Assembly: GCF_001905505.1 (NCBI RefSeq) | Contig: NZ_LIPG01000004.1 | Coordinates: forward strand, 186,001 to 250,000 | DNA: 64,000 bases | Origin: Streptomyces sp. CB02058 | Lineage (GTDB): Bacteria > Actinomycetota > Actinomycetes > Streptomycetales > Streptomycetaceae | Direction: 5' to 3' | Shown: positions 34,312 through 41,989 of the stretch, in pieces | How the letters are laid out: each line of letters begins with the position of its first letter | How positions within the stretch are numbered: position 1 is the stretch's first letter | Position numbers and translations under genes: made by a program | Notes under the pieces: generated by a model | What the model saw: the letters and a program-made list of their open reading frames with translations, nothing else | What the model was told of the DNA's origin: nothing | Databases searched by the model: none

Positions 34312-34383
34312 GGAGGCATAGACGTCACTGGAGGCACAGGCGTCACGGGTGGCTCGAACGTCGCAGGTAGCTCAAGCGCCACG
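34312..34383. repeat. Degenerate 18-bp tandem repeat, four units
   Basis: Four 18-bp units start GGAGGC, GGAGGC, GGTGGC and GGTAGC and keep the core CGTCAC or CGCCAC. Read from a GTG at 34297 in the plus frame they encode a small Gly/Thr/Ser/Val repeat (GGIDVTGGTGVTGG). This 43-codon ORF (34297-34428) has no ribosome site of its own, so I do not call it a gene. Confidence 0.6.
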
Positions 34384-34446
34384 AGTCTCCCGCACGGTGC
34401 GAACCTCAGGGGGGTGAGCCCCGCATGAGCGGAATGGGGGCCGGGA

Positions 34447-35364
34447 TCAGCGTGTGGCGGTCAGGGTCGCGAATACGACGACGTTGTCCTGGTAGCCGGT
34501 CTTCTTCCTGTAGTCGCCGCCGCAGGTGATCACCCGCAGTTCGGGCCTGGTGGAGGGGCCGTAGACCTTCTGGTCCGGGAAGTTCTTCTTGCTGTAGACC
34601 TCGACGGCGTAGACGGTGAACACGGCGGTACGCAGATCGACCCGGTCGATCTCGACCGTGGCGCCCTTGCGCAGCGATCCCAGTTTCTGGAAGACACCGG
34701 GCCCGAGACGGGTGTCCACGTGCCCGGCGGTGATCGCGGTGCCTTCGGCTCCGGGCACGGTGCCGCCCGCGTACCAACCCGCGAGTACGGGGTTGTTGTC
34801 GGGCGGAGGCTTCAGGGCGCCCGCCTTGTCCAGGTCCAGTTCCATCAGGGGCGCGTCCACCTTGAGCGTCGGGATCCGCAGCCGGAGCGGCGCCGAGGGC
34901 GGGAGTGGCCGGGCGGCGGGACGTGGTGCGGCAGCGGCGCTGCGGCTGGGCGCAGGTGTGGCGACGCCGCTCCTCGCCGGCACCGGTGAGGGGTTCGGCG
35001 GGAGGGGGCGGAGGGGGGCGGGACGGACATAGGGCCGGGGAAGGAGCGCTGGGGGTGCCGTGGCACGGCGCACGTAGGAGGGCGGTCCGGCGGCGGGGCG
35101 CTCCGGGGCCAGGTAGGCGGGGACCTGGACGGCCGGCACCACCGGGGCGGGTGTGCGGCCCCCGGACGGTTCCGGCGAGGCCGATGCCGAGGTGCCGGGT
35201 GGAGCGGGGGCCGTGACGGACTGGGCGGCGGGCGGCTGCGGCGGGCTGTCGTCGCGCAGACCGGTGACCACCAGCACCGTGCCCGCCACGAAGGCCCAGA
35301 CAAGGTGCTTGACCGCCGGGAACGTCTGGGGTGACGAGGTGCTGTTCCTGCGCCCGGTTTCCAT
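34447..35364 (-). CDS. Class F sortase
   Basis: A 305-residue membrane-anchored transpeptidase. One N-terminal span lies at about 20-36 (HLVWAFVAGTVLVVTGL), then a long Pro/Ala linker (40-160) that can cross the thick wall, then the sortase barrel with LRLRIPTLKVDAPL, His215 in TAGHVDT, Cys281 in VITCGG and an Arg at 286 after it. These features fit class F sortases of actinomycetes, whose substrates and roles are mostly unknown. The gene directly upstream on the same strand encodes an exported, C-terminally anchored protein. The ATG at 35364 opens directly before the membrane span. Confidence 0.88.
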   Translation of the reverse strand: METGRRNSTSSPQTFPAVKHLVWAFVAGTVLVVTGLRDDSPPQPPAAQSVTAPAPPGTSASASPEPSGGRTPAPVVPAVQVPAYLAPERPAAGPPSYVRRATAPPALLPRPYVRPAPLRPLPPNPSPVPARSGVATPAPSRSAAAAPRPAARPLPPSAPLRLRIPTLKVDAPLMELDLDKAGALKPPPDNNPVLAGWYAGGTVPGAEGTAITAGHVDTRLGPGVFQKLGSLRKGATVEIDRVDLRTAVFTVYAVEVYSKKNFPDQKVYGPSTRPELRVITCGGDYRKKTGYQDNVVVFATLTATR

Positions 35365-35854
35365 CGCGTGTGCCTCTGGTTCGCAGCGGGTGGGATGGGG
35401 GTCCATGGGCCCCGCGAGCCGGATCGGCTTCGGGACCCACGGGTGGGACCTACGGGTGGGACCTACGGCGACCTGGGAATGACCGGGCCGGGAACGAACT
35501 GCCCGGGCCTGCGGATCGCGATGTGTTCGCAACACGCGCGGTCCGAAGGCGGAGCGGCGCCCTGGCCGGTGACGGAGGTGCTGTCAGCCGCGATCCGAAG
35601 CCAGGGCGGCGCCCGGGACCCGTACCGTCAACCGCGGCCCGACGCCGGAGCGGCGCCAGGACCGGCGACGGGTGGGAGCGTCAGCGCGGCGCGAAGACCG
35701 AACGACCGCCATGGTCCGGGACCGCGTACGGACGGCTGCGCACCACGCCCCGGAGCCGCAGCTGCCTCCAGGGCCCGGGGCGGGGCGCACCGTCGGCGGC
35801 GGCACGGCCCCGACGCGGGCACGCCCCGCACGGTCCGCGGGCCAGGGCGTGCCG
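35365..35854. other. Spacer between the sortase and its exported neighbour
   Basis: About 490 bases without a credible gene. GGGTGGGACCTAC occurs twice in tandem at 35441-35466. The rest is Pro/Arg/Gly-like in every frame with no start and no terminator that I can recognise. Whether the two flanking minus-strand genes are cotranscribed is open. Confidence 0.4.
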
Positions 35855-36358
35855 TCAGCCGCGCGCGGTGGCAGCTGTCCGGCGGCGCATCCTCACCACT
35901 CCCCCGGCCACCGCCCCGGCGAGCAGCACGCTCCCCACGGCGAGCTGTGTGCTTCCGCCGGTGGAGACCCCGAAGCCGGCGTCGACTCCGCCGCTGGGTG
36001 CGCGGTCGACGATCTGGTACGTGTCAATGATCTTGATGCGCGGCGGGCACTTCACGGTGACGGTGTCGGTGCCGGGCTCCGTACCCTTCGGGATCTCGAA
36101 GATGCCGACCAGTACGCCCTTGCGGTCGCCCTCGAAGAGGTGGAAGGCACCTCCTGCCTCCGAGGTGCCCTTGCCGTAGGTCTCCTTGCCGCAGGCTCTG
36201 GTGGTGACGGTGACCTGTGTGCCCGGCGAGGCCTTCGCCGGGCTGATCCTGATGGTCTGTTCAGCGGCTGGTTCGGCGGCCGCGCCCGCGGCCGGAGCCG
36301 TGAGCGCGAGCAGTCCCACGGCCAGACAGATACCCGCACCGATGCGTGTGTTGCGCAT
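35855..36358 (-). CDS. Exported protein with C-terminal membrane anchor
   Basis: A 167-residue protein. A signal peptide (ICLAVGLLALTAPAAGAAAE) is followed by a beta-rich domain with TIRISPAKASPGTQVTVTTR and TDTVTVKCPPRIKIID, a Gly/Ser linker, and a membrane span with a basic end (VLLAGAVAGGVVRMRRR). The tail looks like a sortase sorting signal but has no LPxTG-type motif before the span. Two cysteines (in TRACGKE and VKCPPR) may form a disulfide. GGAGG stands at the right distance before the ATG. The class F sortase gene follows on the same strand. Confidence 0.75.
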   Translation of the reverse strand: MRNTRIGAGICLAVGLLALTAPAAGAAAEPAAEQTIRISPAKASPGTQVTVTTRACGKETYGKGTSEAGGAFHLFEGDRKGVLVGIFEIPKGTEPGTDTVTVKCPPRIKIIDTYQIVDRAPSGGVDAGFGVSTGGSTQLAVGSVLLAGAVAGGVVRMRRRTAATARG

Positions 36359-36886
36359 GTGGTTCCTCCAACGGGAGCAGGGTCCGGCCGGTCTGCGCGG
36401 CACCTCTGCTGTGCTCCGCTCCCGAGGCAACCGACACCCCGTCACCCCCGCAACACGAGGCGTCCCCTGCCCCTTCACCCGGCCGGTCCCGGGAACGGGC
36501 ATTCCGGCGACCGTTTACGCAGGTCACCCGATTCGGAGGCGGATCTGAGGAGCAATCACGTGTGGACGGCGAACGGGTTAAGGCGGCTGTGCTCCGCCCG
36601 GTGGCCCGTCAGACGGCGGTGGGCCACCCGGAACCCGACAGGGCCCGGCGCTTCCTCGTCCGCGGTCCCGGAGAGCGGGGACGCGCGGAACCGACCACTT
36701 CCCGGGACCACCGAAGGCGGTCTGCCAGGCGGGAAGTTCGGTGGGGACGAGCGGGGGCCCGGCCGCTGCGGACTGTGGTCGACACTGAGCGGGCAGGCCC
36801 CGGTCACAGCTGACGTGGTCGGCATGCGAGCGCATCGCGCCGACCCGGGGGCGCACCCATGCCCCTGCCAGGCATCGCGGCGGTGC
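36359..36886. other. Gap between the exported protein and acyl-CoA synthetase genes
   Basis: About 530 bases with no supported gene in six frames. The part nearest 36358 must hold the promoter of the exported-protein gene; GTTTACGCAGGTCAC near 36513 is less GC-rich than its surroundings. I see no stem-loop strong enough to be called a terminator for the acyl-CoA synthetase that ends at 36887. Confidence 0.4.
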
Positions 36887-38386
36887 TCAGGAGTACGTGT
36901 CGCGCAGCTCCCTCTTGAGGATCTTTCCACTGGCGTTGCGCGGGAGTTCGCCGACGAACAGGACCTTCTTCGGGGCCTTGAAGTGGGCCAGCTTCTCGCG
37001 CGCGTGCGCGATCAGTTCGGCCTCGGACGCCTCGCCGCGCAACACGACGATCGCGGTGACGGCCTCGATCCAGCGCTCGTCCGGGAGCCCCACCACGGCC
37101 GTCTCGGCAACCGCCGGATGGGTGTACAGGGCGTCCTCCACCTGCCGGGAGGCGACAAGTACGCCGCCGGAGTTGATGACGTCCTTCACCCTGTCGACAA
37201 CCGTGAAGTAGCCGTCGGCGTCACGTACGGCGAGGTCGCCGGAGTGGAACCATCCGTCACGGAAGGCCTCGGCGCTCTCCTCGGGCTTGTCCCAGTAGCC
37301 CTGGCAGAGCTGAGGGGAGCGGTAGACCACTTCGCCCGCCGTGCCGTCGGGCACGTCCTGGCCGTTCTCGTCCACCACCTTCGCCTCGACGAAGAGCACC
37401 GGGCGCCCGCAGGAGTCCATCCGGCCCTCGTGCTCGTCGGGGCCGAGGACGAGGGCGAGCGGGCCGATCTCGCTCTGCCCGAAGCAGTTGTAGAACGCCA
37501 GCTCCGGCAGCCGCTCGCGCAGGCGTTCCAGTACCGGCACGGGCATGATCGACGCGCCGTAGTACGCCTTGCGCAGGGCGCCGAGCTCACGGGTGGCGAA
37601 CTCGGGGTGGTTGGCGAGGCCGATCCAGACCGTGGGCGGTGCGAAGAGGCTGTCCGCTTCGCCGGCCTCGACCAGGTCGAAGATCCGGCCGGCGTCCGGG
37701 GCGTCGAGGATGGTGTTCTCGGCGCCCACCGCGAGGTACGGCAGCAGGAACACGTGCATCTGGGCGGAGTGGTACAGGGGCAGCGAGTGCACCGGGCGGT
37801 CGGTGGCACGCAGGTCGAGCGCGGCGATGGCGCTGACGTACTCGTGGACCAGCGCTCCGTGCGTCATCATCGCGCCCTTGGGCTGGGCAGTGGTGCCCGA
37901 GGTGTAGAGCAGCTGGACGAGGTCCTCAGCCCCGGGTTCACGCTCGGGCGTGAAGGGGCGCGGGGTGTCCAGTGCACCGAGGAGGGAGTCGGGTGCGTCG
38001 CGCAGCGGCCGTACCGCGTGCCCCTCGGGGACGCGCTCGGCGAGGCCGGGGTCGGTGAGCACCAGGGTGCTCCCGGACTGCCCGAGGATGTACGCCAGGT
38101 CCTCGCCGGTCAGGTTCTGGTTGACCGGCACATGGACGAGGCCCGCACGCGCGCAGGCGAGGTAGGCGATCAGGTACGCGTCCGAGTTGTGGGCGTAGGA
38201 CGCCACCCGGTCGCCATTGCGCAGCCCGTGCTCCCCGGTCAGTACGGCGGCCGCCGTGCTGATCGCGGCGTCCAGGGCGGCGTAGGTCCAGGACCGCTCC
38301 CCGTACCGCACAGCGGTGCGCCCGGGGGTGCGCCGCGCGCTGCGAGCCACGACGCCGTCCACTGTGCTGCTGCGTACACCTGTCAT
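36887..38386 (-). CDS. AMP-forming acyl-CoA synthetase (FadD-like)
   Basis: A 499-residue cytosolic enzyme of the ANL superfamily. LLYTSGTTAQPKGAM near 159-173 is the AMP-binding P-loop, YNCFGQSEIGPLA the adenine-binding motif, GWFHSGDLAVRDADGYF the hinge region, and NASGKILKREL the catalytic lysine near 488. It forms acyl-AMP and then acyl-CoA; the long-chain or medium-chain preference cannot be read. The ATG at 38386 has AGGAT upstream. It stands alone on its strand, followed by a 528-base gap, so it is probably monocistronic. Confidence 0.88.
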   Translation of the reverse strand: MTGVRSSTVDGVVARSARRTPGRTAVRYGERSWTYAALDAAISTAAAVLTGEHGLRNGDRVASYAHNSDAYLIAYLACARAGLVHVPVNQNLTGEDLAYILGQSGSTLVLTDPGLAERVPEGHAVRPLRDAPDSLLGALDTPRPFTPEREPGAEDLVQLLYTSGTTAQPKGAMMTHGALVHEYVSAIAALDLRATDRPVHSLPLYHSAQMHVFLLPYLAVGAENTILDAPDAGRIFDLVEAGEADSLFAPPTVWIGLANHPEFATRELGALRKAYYGASIMPVPVLERLRERLPELAFYNCFGQSEIGPLALVLGPDEHEGRMDSCGRPVLFVEAKVVDENGQDVPDGTAGEVVYRSPQLCQGYWDKPEESAEAFRDGWFHSGDLAVRDADGYFTVVDRVKDVINSGGVLVASRQVEDALYTHPAVAETAVVGLPDERWIEAVTAIVVLRGEASEAELIAHAREKLAHFKAPKKVLFVGELPRNASGKILKRELRDTYS

Positions 38387-38512
38387 GGCGTGATCCTGTG
38401 CGGCGGGACATCGGAGGTCAAGAGCCAGGAATCGCGGTGTCGCCGCACGCGCCCGGCCGGCACTCCCCCTCGCGACGCGAGAAGGCCCGCCTCACCTCGT
38501 GGCAGGCCCCTC

Positions 38513-38584
38513 ACCTCGCGACACGGCCCGCCTCGCCCCGCGCAAGGCCACTGACCTCGCGACACGGCCCGCCTCGCCCCGCGC
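38513..38584. repeat. 31-bp perfect direct repeat
   Basis: Copies at 38513-38543 and 38554-38584, each beginning ACCTCGCGACACGG and ending GCCCCGCGC, are identical and start 41 bases apart. Degenerate fragments of the same unit (CACCTCGTGGCAGGCCC) occur just upstream. It shows no dyad and lies outside genes. Confidence 0.85.
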
Positions 38585-38775
38585 CAGGTCCCTTTCGTCG
38601 CACCAGGCCCTCACGTCACTCCCGGGGCACCTGCCGTCGTGTCGGGCCCCTCGCACGACGCCTTGCCGTCGTACGGGGTCTCCGCACCGGGCGACATCGC
38701 TGATGGTGCGTCAGATTCTTTGTTGTGCGAGAGGCCCACGGGAGGGCCACGCCGACAGTATTCTCCGCTTCGGCA

Positions 38776-38811
38776 GGAAGTTTCATCACCGTACGAGATT
38801 TCGAAAGTTAA
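38776..38811. promoter_or_regulatory. Two degenerate GAAACTTTC-like boxes before the serine hydrolase gene
   Basis: Read on the minus strand, 38776-38785 is TGAAACTTCC and 38802-38811 is TTAACTTTCG. Both share eight or more bases with the palindrome CGAAACTTTCG that stands before the xylanase gene in this window. They lie 40-80 bases upstream of the start codon. The match may be chance in an AT-richer stretch. Confidence 0.4.
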
Positions 38812-38852
38812 TTTCACGCGGGTGCTTTCGACGTGAGGGGAAGGGGTTCCGG

Positions 38853-40721
38853 ATGGCCGGGGACGTGTCGGGCAGGGGAATGAGCCGTCGGAGACTGGGC
38901 GGCGGGATACTGGCGCTGGGCGGAGGGCTCGCTCTCGCTCCGATCCCCTTCGCGGGGGCCGCGGGAGCGGCGGCCGGCGCCGGACGGGGTACGGAGGCCG
39001 CCGCGAACGGCGAAGCACCATCGGGAACCGGGACGGGTATGGGATCAGGACGCGGCCGACCGACACTGCGCCGCGGCTCGGCCGCGCGGGCCGGACTGCT
39101 GCCGGACCAGCTCGACCAGTTGGTCGCCGACGCGGAGGCGTTCCTCTCCGACTCCCCGAAGCACCCCTGGTACGCCGGCGCGGTGCTGCTCGCGGGCCGC
39201 GGTGGCACCGTGGCCCTGCACCGGCCGATCGGGCGGGCTGTGCGCTACGCGGCGTACGACGAGAAGACCGACACCGGGGTGGAGTTCCCCCCGGAGCAGC
39301 AGATCGCCATGGCCGAGGACACCGTCTTCGACCTGGCCTCGGTGTCCAAGCTGTTCACCTCGATCCTGGCCGTCCAGCAGATCGAGCGGGGCGCGCTGGA
39401 GCTCGAGGCGCCGGTCGCCTCCTACCTGCCCGACTTCGCGGGCGGTGGCAAGCAGGACATCACGGTCCGTCAGCTGCTCACGCACACCTCGGGTTTCCGT
39501 GCCTGGATCCCGCTCTACAAGGAACCGACCCGCGAGGGGAAGCTCCGTCTGCTCTGGGACGAGGTCCCGGCCTCGGCTCCCGGCACGAAGTACCTCTACT
39601 CCGACCTCAATCTGATCTCGTTGCAGCTGATCCTCGAAGAGATCACCGGCCGCACCCAGGATGTCCTGCTCCGCGAGGAGATCACCGCTCCGCTCGGGAT
39701 GCACCGCACTCGCTACAACCCGCCCGCCTCCTGGAAGCCCAGGATCGCCGCGACCGAGGACGCACGGCTCCCCTGGTCGGGGCTGGACCGCGGACTGGTC
39801 TGGGGTGAGGTCCACGACGAGAACGCGTTCAGCCTGGGCGGGGTGGCCGGCCACGCGGGCGTCTTCTCGTGCGCCTGGGATCTGGCGGTCCTGGCCCGCA
39901 CCCTGCTCAACGGGGGCTCCTACGGCAGGGCCCGGATTCTGTCCGAGGAGTCCGTGGAACTGCTGTTCACCGACTTCAACACCGCCTTCCCCGGTGACGA
40001 GCACGGGCTGGGCTTCGAGCTCTACCAGCACTGGTACATGGGCGCGATGGCCACTCCGCGCACCGCGGGCCATACGGGCTTCACCGGCACGAGCCTGGTC
40101 CTCGACCCGACGACGGACTCGTTCCTGATCGTGCTGGGCAACTCCGTCCACCCCGTGCGCAGCTGGCGTTCGGGCAGCGCCCCTCGGGTCGCCGCCGCCA
40201 ACCGCATGGCCCGCGCGGTTCCGGTCCGCCCTGCCCGGGGCGGCACCTCCTGGTTCTCCGGCATGGCGAGCGCGGCGAACGCGACACTCGCCCTGCCCGC
40301 CCTGCGTCCCGCCTCCCCGCGCACCGTGCTGAGCTGCGCCCTCTGGTGGGACACCGAGCCGGCCTCGGACCTCCTCCGCCTGGAGGCGTCCTCGGACGCC
40401 GGGGGGAGCTGGCAGCCCGTCCCCTTCACCACCGTGCCGACGCAGGGAGAGCGGCCCCGGGAGCCTCTGGCCCATCCGGACGGCGCGGTCTCCGGCTGGT
40501 CGGGGCGTCTCTGGCACCGCGTGGAGGCGGACCTGAGCGGGCGGCAGGGCACGGATGTGCGACTGCGCTGGCGTTACACGACGGACCAGTTGTACGTCGG
40601 GCGCGGTGTGTACGTCGACGGCATCCGGGTGGAGGACGGCGGCCGGACGCTCTTCGACGGGAACAGGCCGGGCGACGCGGGCCGCGTCGAGGCGACGGGG
40701 TGGACGCTCTCCCCGAACTGA
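38853..40721 (+). CDS. Exported serine hydrolase, beta-lactamase (class C/esterase) fold
   Basis: A 622-residue exported protein. The lead has SRRRLGGGILALGGGLALAP, a twin-arginine-like signal. The beta-lactamase fold spans about 85-465 with Ser163/Lys166 in SVSKLF, Tyr249 in YSDLN and HTGFTGT as the third box. Such proteins are carboxypeptidases, esterases or D-aminoacyl hydrolases and not resistance enzymes. The last 150 residues form a beta-sandwich like that of M6 peptidase accessory domains (VRLRWRYTTDQLYVGRGVYV). AAGGGG lies before ATG 38853. An alternative start at 38880 would shorten the n-region. Confidence 0.82.
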   Translation: MAGDVSGRGMSRRRLGGGILALGGGLALAPIPFAGAAGAAAGAGRGTEAAANGEAPSGTGTGMGSGRGRPTLRRGSAARAGLLPDQLDQLVADAEAFLSDSPKHPWYAGAVLLAGRGGTVALHRPIGRAVRYAAYDEKTDTGVEFPPEQQIAMAEDTVFDLASVSKLFTSILAVQQIERGALELEAPVASYLPDFAGGGKQDITVRQLLTHTSGFRAWIPLYKEPTREGKLRLLWDEVPASAPGTKYLYSDLNLISLQLILEEITGRTQDVLLREEITAPLGMHRTRYNPPASWKPRIAATEDARLPWSGLDRGLVWGEVHDENAFSLGGVAGHAGVFSCAWDLAVLARTLLNGGSYGRARILSEESVELLFTDFNTAFPGDEHGLGFELYQHWYMGAMATPRTAGHTGFTGTSLVLDPTTDSFLIVLGNSVHPVRSWRSGSAPRVAAANRMARAVPVRPARGGTSWFSGMASAANATLALPALRPASPRTVLSCALWWDTEPASDLLRLEASSDAGGSWQPVPFTTVPTQGERPREPLAHPDGAVSGWSGRLWHRVEADLSGRQGTDVRLRWRYTTDQLYVGRGVYVDGIRVEDGGRTLFDGNRPGDAGRVEATGWTLSPN

Positions 40722-40750
40722 TCCCCGGCCGGGGCTGGTTGGATGGCACC

Positions 40751-41395
40751 ATGAATGCAACCCAGTCCATAGACACCCCGTGGGGTGTGTCGGTGTTCGG
40801 AGCGGCGAGCGTGGACGCCGCCCCGGACCTGGCACGCCTCCGTGTCGCGATATCGCAGATCGAGAACAAGCCGGGCGCGGCCTTCGCCGCCACACGGAGC
40901 GGGGTCAACCGCATCCGGGAGGTCCTGCGCGGGCATGCGGTACCCGAGACCGCCGTCTCCACATCGAGGCTGAATCTGTCGTCCAAGTGGACCTACGGCG
41001 CCGAGCGCAAGTTCCTCGGATACGAGTGCACCGCCTCGTTCGTGATCGAGCTGCGCGCGCTGGACACCATGGAGACCGTACTCGTCGACGTCGTCGACGC
41101 GGGGGCGAACGAGGTCAAGGCCGTCGAGTTCGACGTACGGGCCAAGAAGGAGCTCCGCGCCCAGGCTCGCACGGCGGCCGTGAACGCGGCTCGCGAAAAG
41201 GCCGCCCTGTACGCCGAGGCGGCGGGGGCACGGCTCGGGCCCGTCATCCACATCAAGGACGTGGACTCCGAGCAGTTGGAGAGCTACCGCAGCCACAGCA
41301 GCAGCCAGAGCGGTGGCGGCGACGGTGATCTGGCGCCCGGCAAGGTGACCGTGTCAGCGGCAGTCGTACTGGGCCTCGCCCTGATCAGCGGCTGA
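40751..41395 (+). CDS. SIMPL domain-containing protein (DUF541)
   Basis: A 214-residue protein fitting the SIMPL/DUF541 family: VFGAASVDAAPDLARLRVAI opens the domain and GVNRIREVLRGHAVPETAVS, then YECTASFVIELR and AREKAALYAEAAGARLGPV follow. The N terminus has no clear signal peptide, unlike many exported relatives, so it may be cytosolic. The role of the family is poorly defined. It follows the serine hydrolase by 29 bases on the same strand and may be cotranscribed. Confidence 0.82.
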   Translation: MNATQSIDTPWGVSVFGAASVDAAPDLARLRVAISQIENKPGAAFAATRSGVNRIREVLRGHAVPETAVSTSRLNLSSKWTYGAERKFLGYECTASFVIELRALDTMETVLVDVVDAGANEVKAVEFDVRAKKELRAQARTAAVNAAREKAALYAEAAGARLGPVIHIKDVDSEQLESYRSHSSSQSGGGDGDLAPGKVTVSAAVVLGLALISG

Positions 41396-41628
41396 GTCCG
41401 CCGCTTCCGTCGCGGCGCGAGGCGCGGTCCGCCTCTCCGGGCGGCCCGCACCTCGCGGCCCGCACCCCACGTCCGGCGCTTCCCGCCCGGGCCACCCACG
41501 CCCGGTCCACGGCGGCCCCTCCACTCCGCCCGCGCCCGGTCGCCGCCGCTCCGGGCCGCCCATCCCCGGTCCTCCGCCCCGCATCCGCGCCGCTCGCGCA
41601 CCGTCCTTCGATGCCTTCGAGAGCTCTC

Positions 41629-41639
41629 CGAAACTTTCG
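41629..41639. promoter_or_regulatory. Xylanase-type palindromic control element
   Basis: CGAAACTTTCG is a perfect 11-bp palindrome (CGAAA-C-TTTCG). The same motif is known upstream of xylanase genes in Streptomyces as a regulatory inverted repeat. It lies 163 bases upstream of the predicted -35 box of the xylanase gene in this window, farther than in the usual cases. Confidence 0.6.
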
Positions 41640-41801
41640 CCATTTACCATGCATGCCTTTCGATCCGCTTGAGCGAGATCCCAGGAAGTCTCGACAGCCG
41701 AGCACGCCTCACCTGCGAAGGTTCGCCTTCTACGCAGGTAGAGTCATCAACTCCCTTCAGATGAGCGGCTGTTCGCTCGTAAATATTTCGGAAACACAGC
41801 G

Positions 41802-41830
41802 TTGACCTGACTTCCCGTTAGGCGCATACT
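41802..41830 (+). promoter_or_regulatory. Predicted promoter of the xylanase gene
   Basis: TTGACC (41802-41807) and CATACT (41825-41830) are 17 bases apart, a good housekeeping-type promoter. The preceding bases (TAAATATTTCGGAAACA) are AT-rich for this genome. Confidence 0.65.
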
Positions 41831-41989
41831 CTCCCTCGCTCCCCTTGTTCCACAGCTCGTCTTCCCGTCGGCCACGCCCCTTTGAACGCGTCCGCCGACG
41901 GCTGCACAGCACCTCGAACGGTCCGAATCCCCTGTCCGGGCTCCCCTGTTCGTACGCCCGGCAACCGGAAGAAGAGGCTGGAAAACGTG

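Larger units (their letters stand above)
38387..38852. other. Intergenic region with 31-bp direct repeat and regulatory-looking end
   Basis: A 466-base gap between divergent genes. It holds a perfect 31-bp direct repeat (see 38513-38584) inside a Pro/Arg/Ala-like stretch that also repeats ACCTCG several times. Past about 38700 the DNA becomes AT-richer (TTTGTTGTGCGAG, TTCGAAAGTTAATTTC), as expected for a promoter of the hydrolase gene. Confidence 0.5.
41396..41989. other. Leader region of the xylanase gene
   Basis: A 594-base gap. The first 240 bases are extremely C/G-rich without a gene. From 41629 on there are control signals: an exact CGAAACTTTCG palindrome (41629-41639) and a good promoter at 41802-41830. 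The distance from that promoter to the start codon implies a leader of about 150 bases. Confidence 0.5.

Noticed and set aside
35855..35960. LPxTG-type sorting motif in the sortase neighbour
   Set aside because: No LPxTG, LAxTG or NPQTN-like sequence precedes the membrane span.
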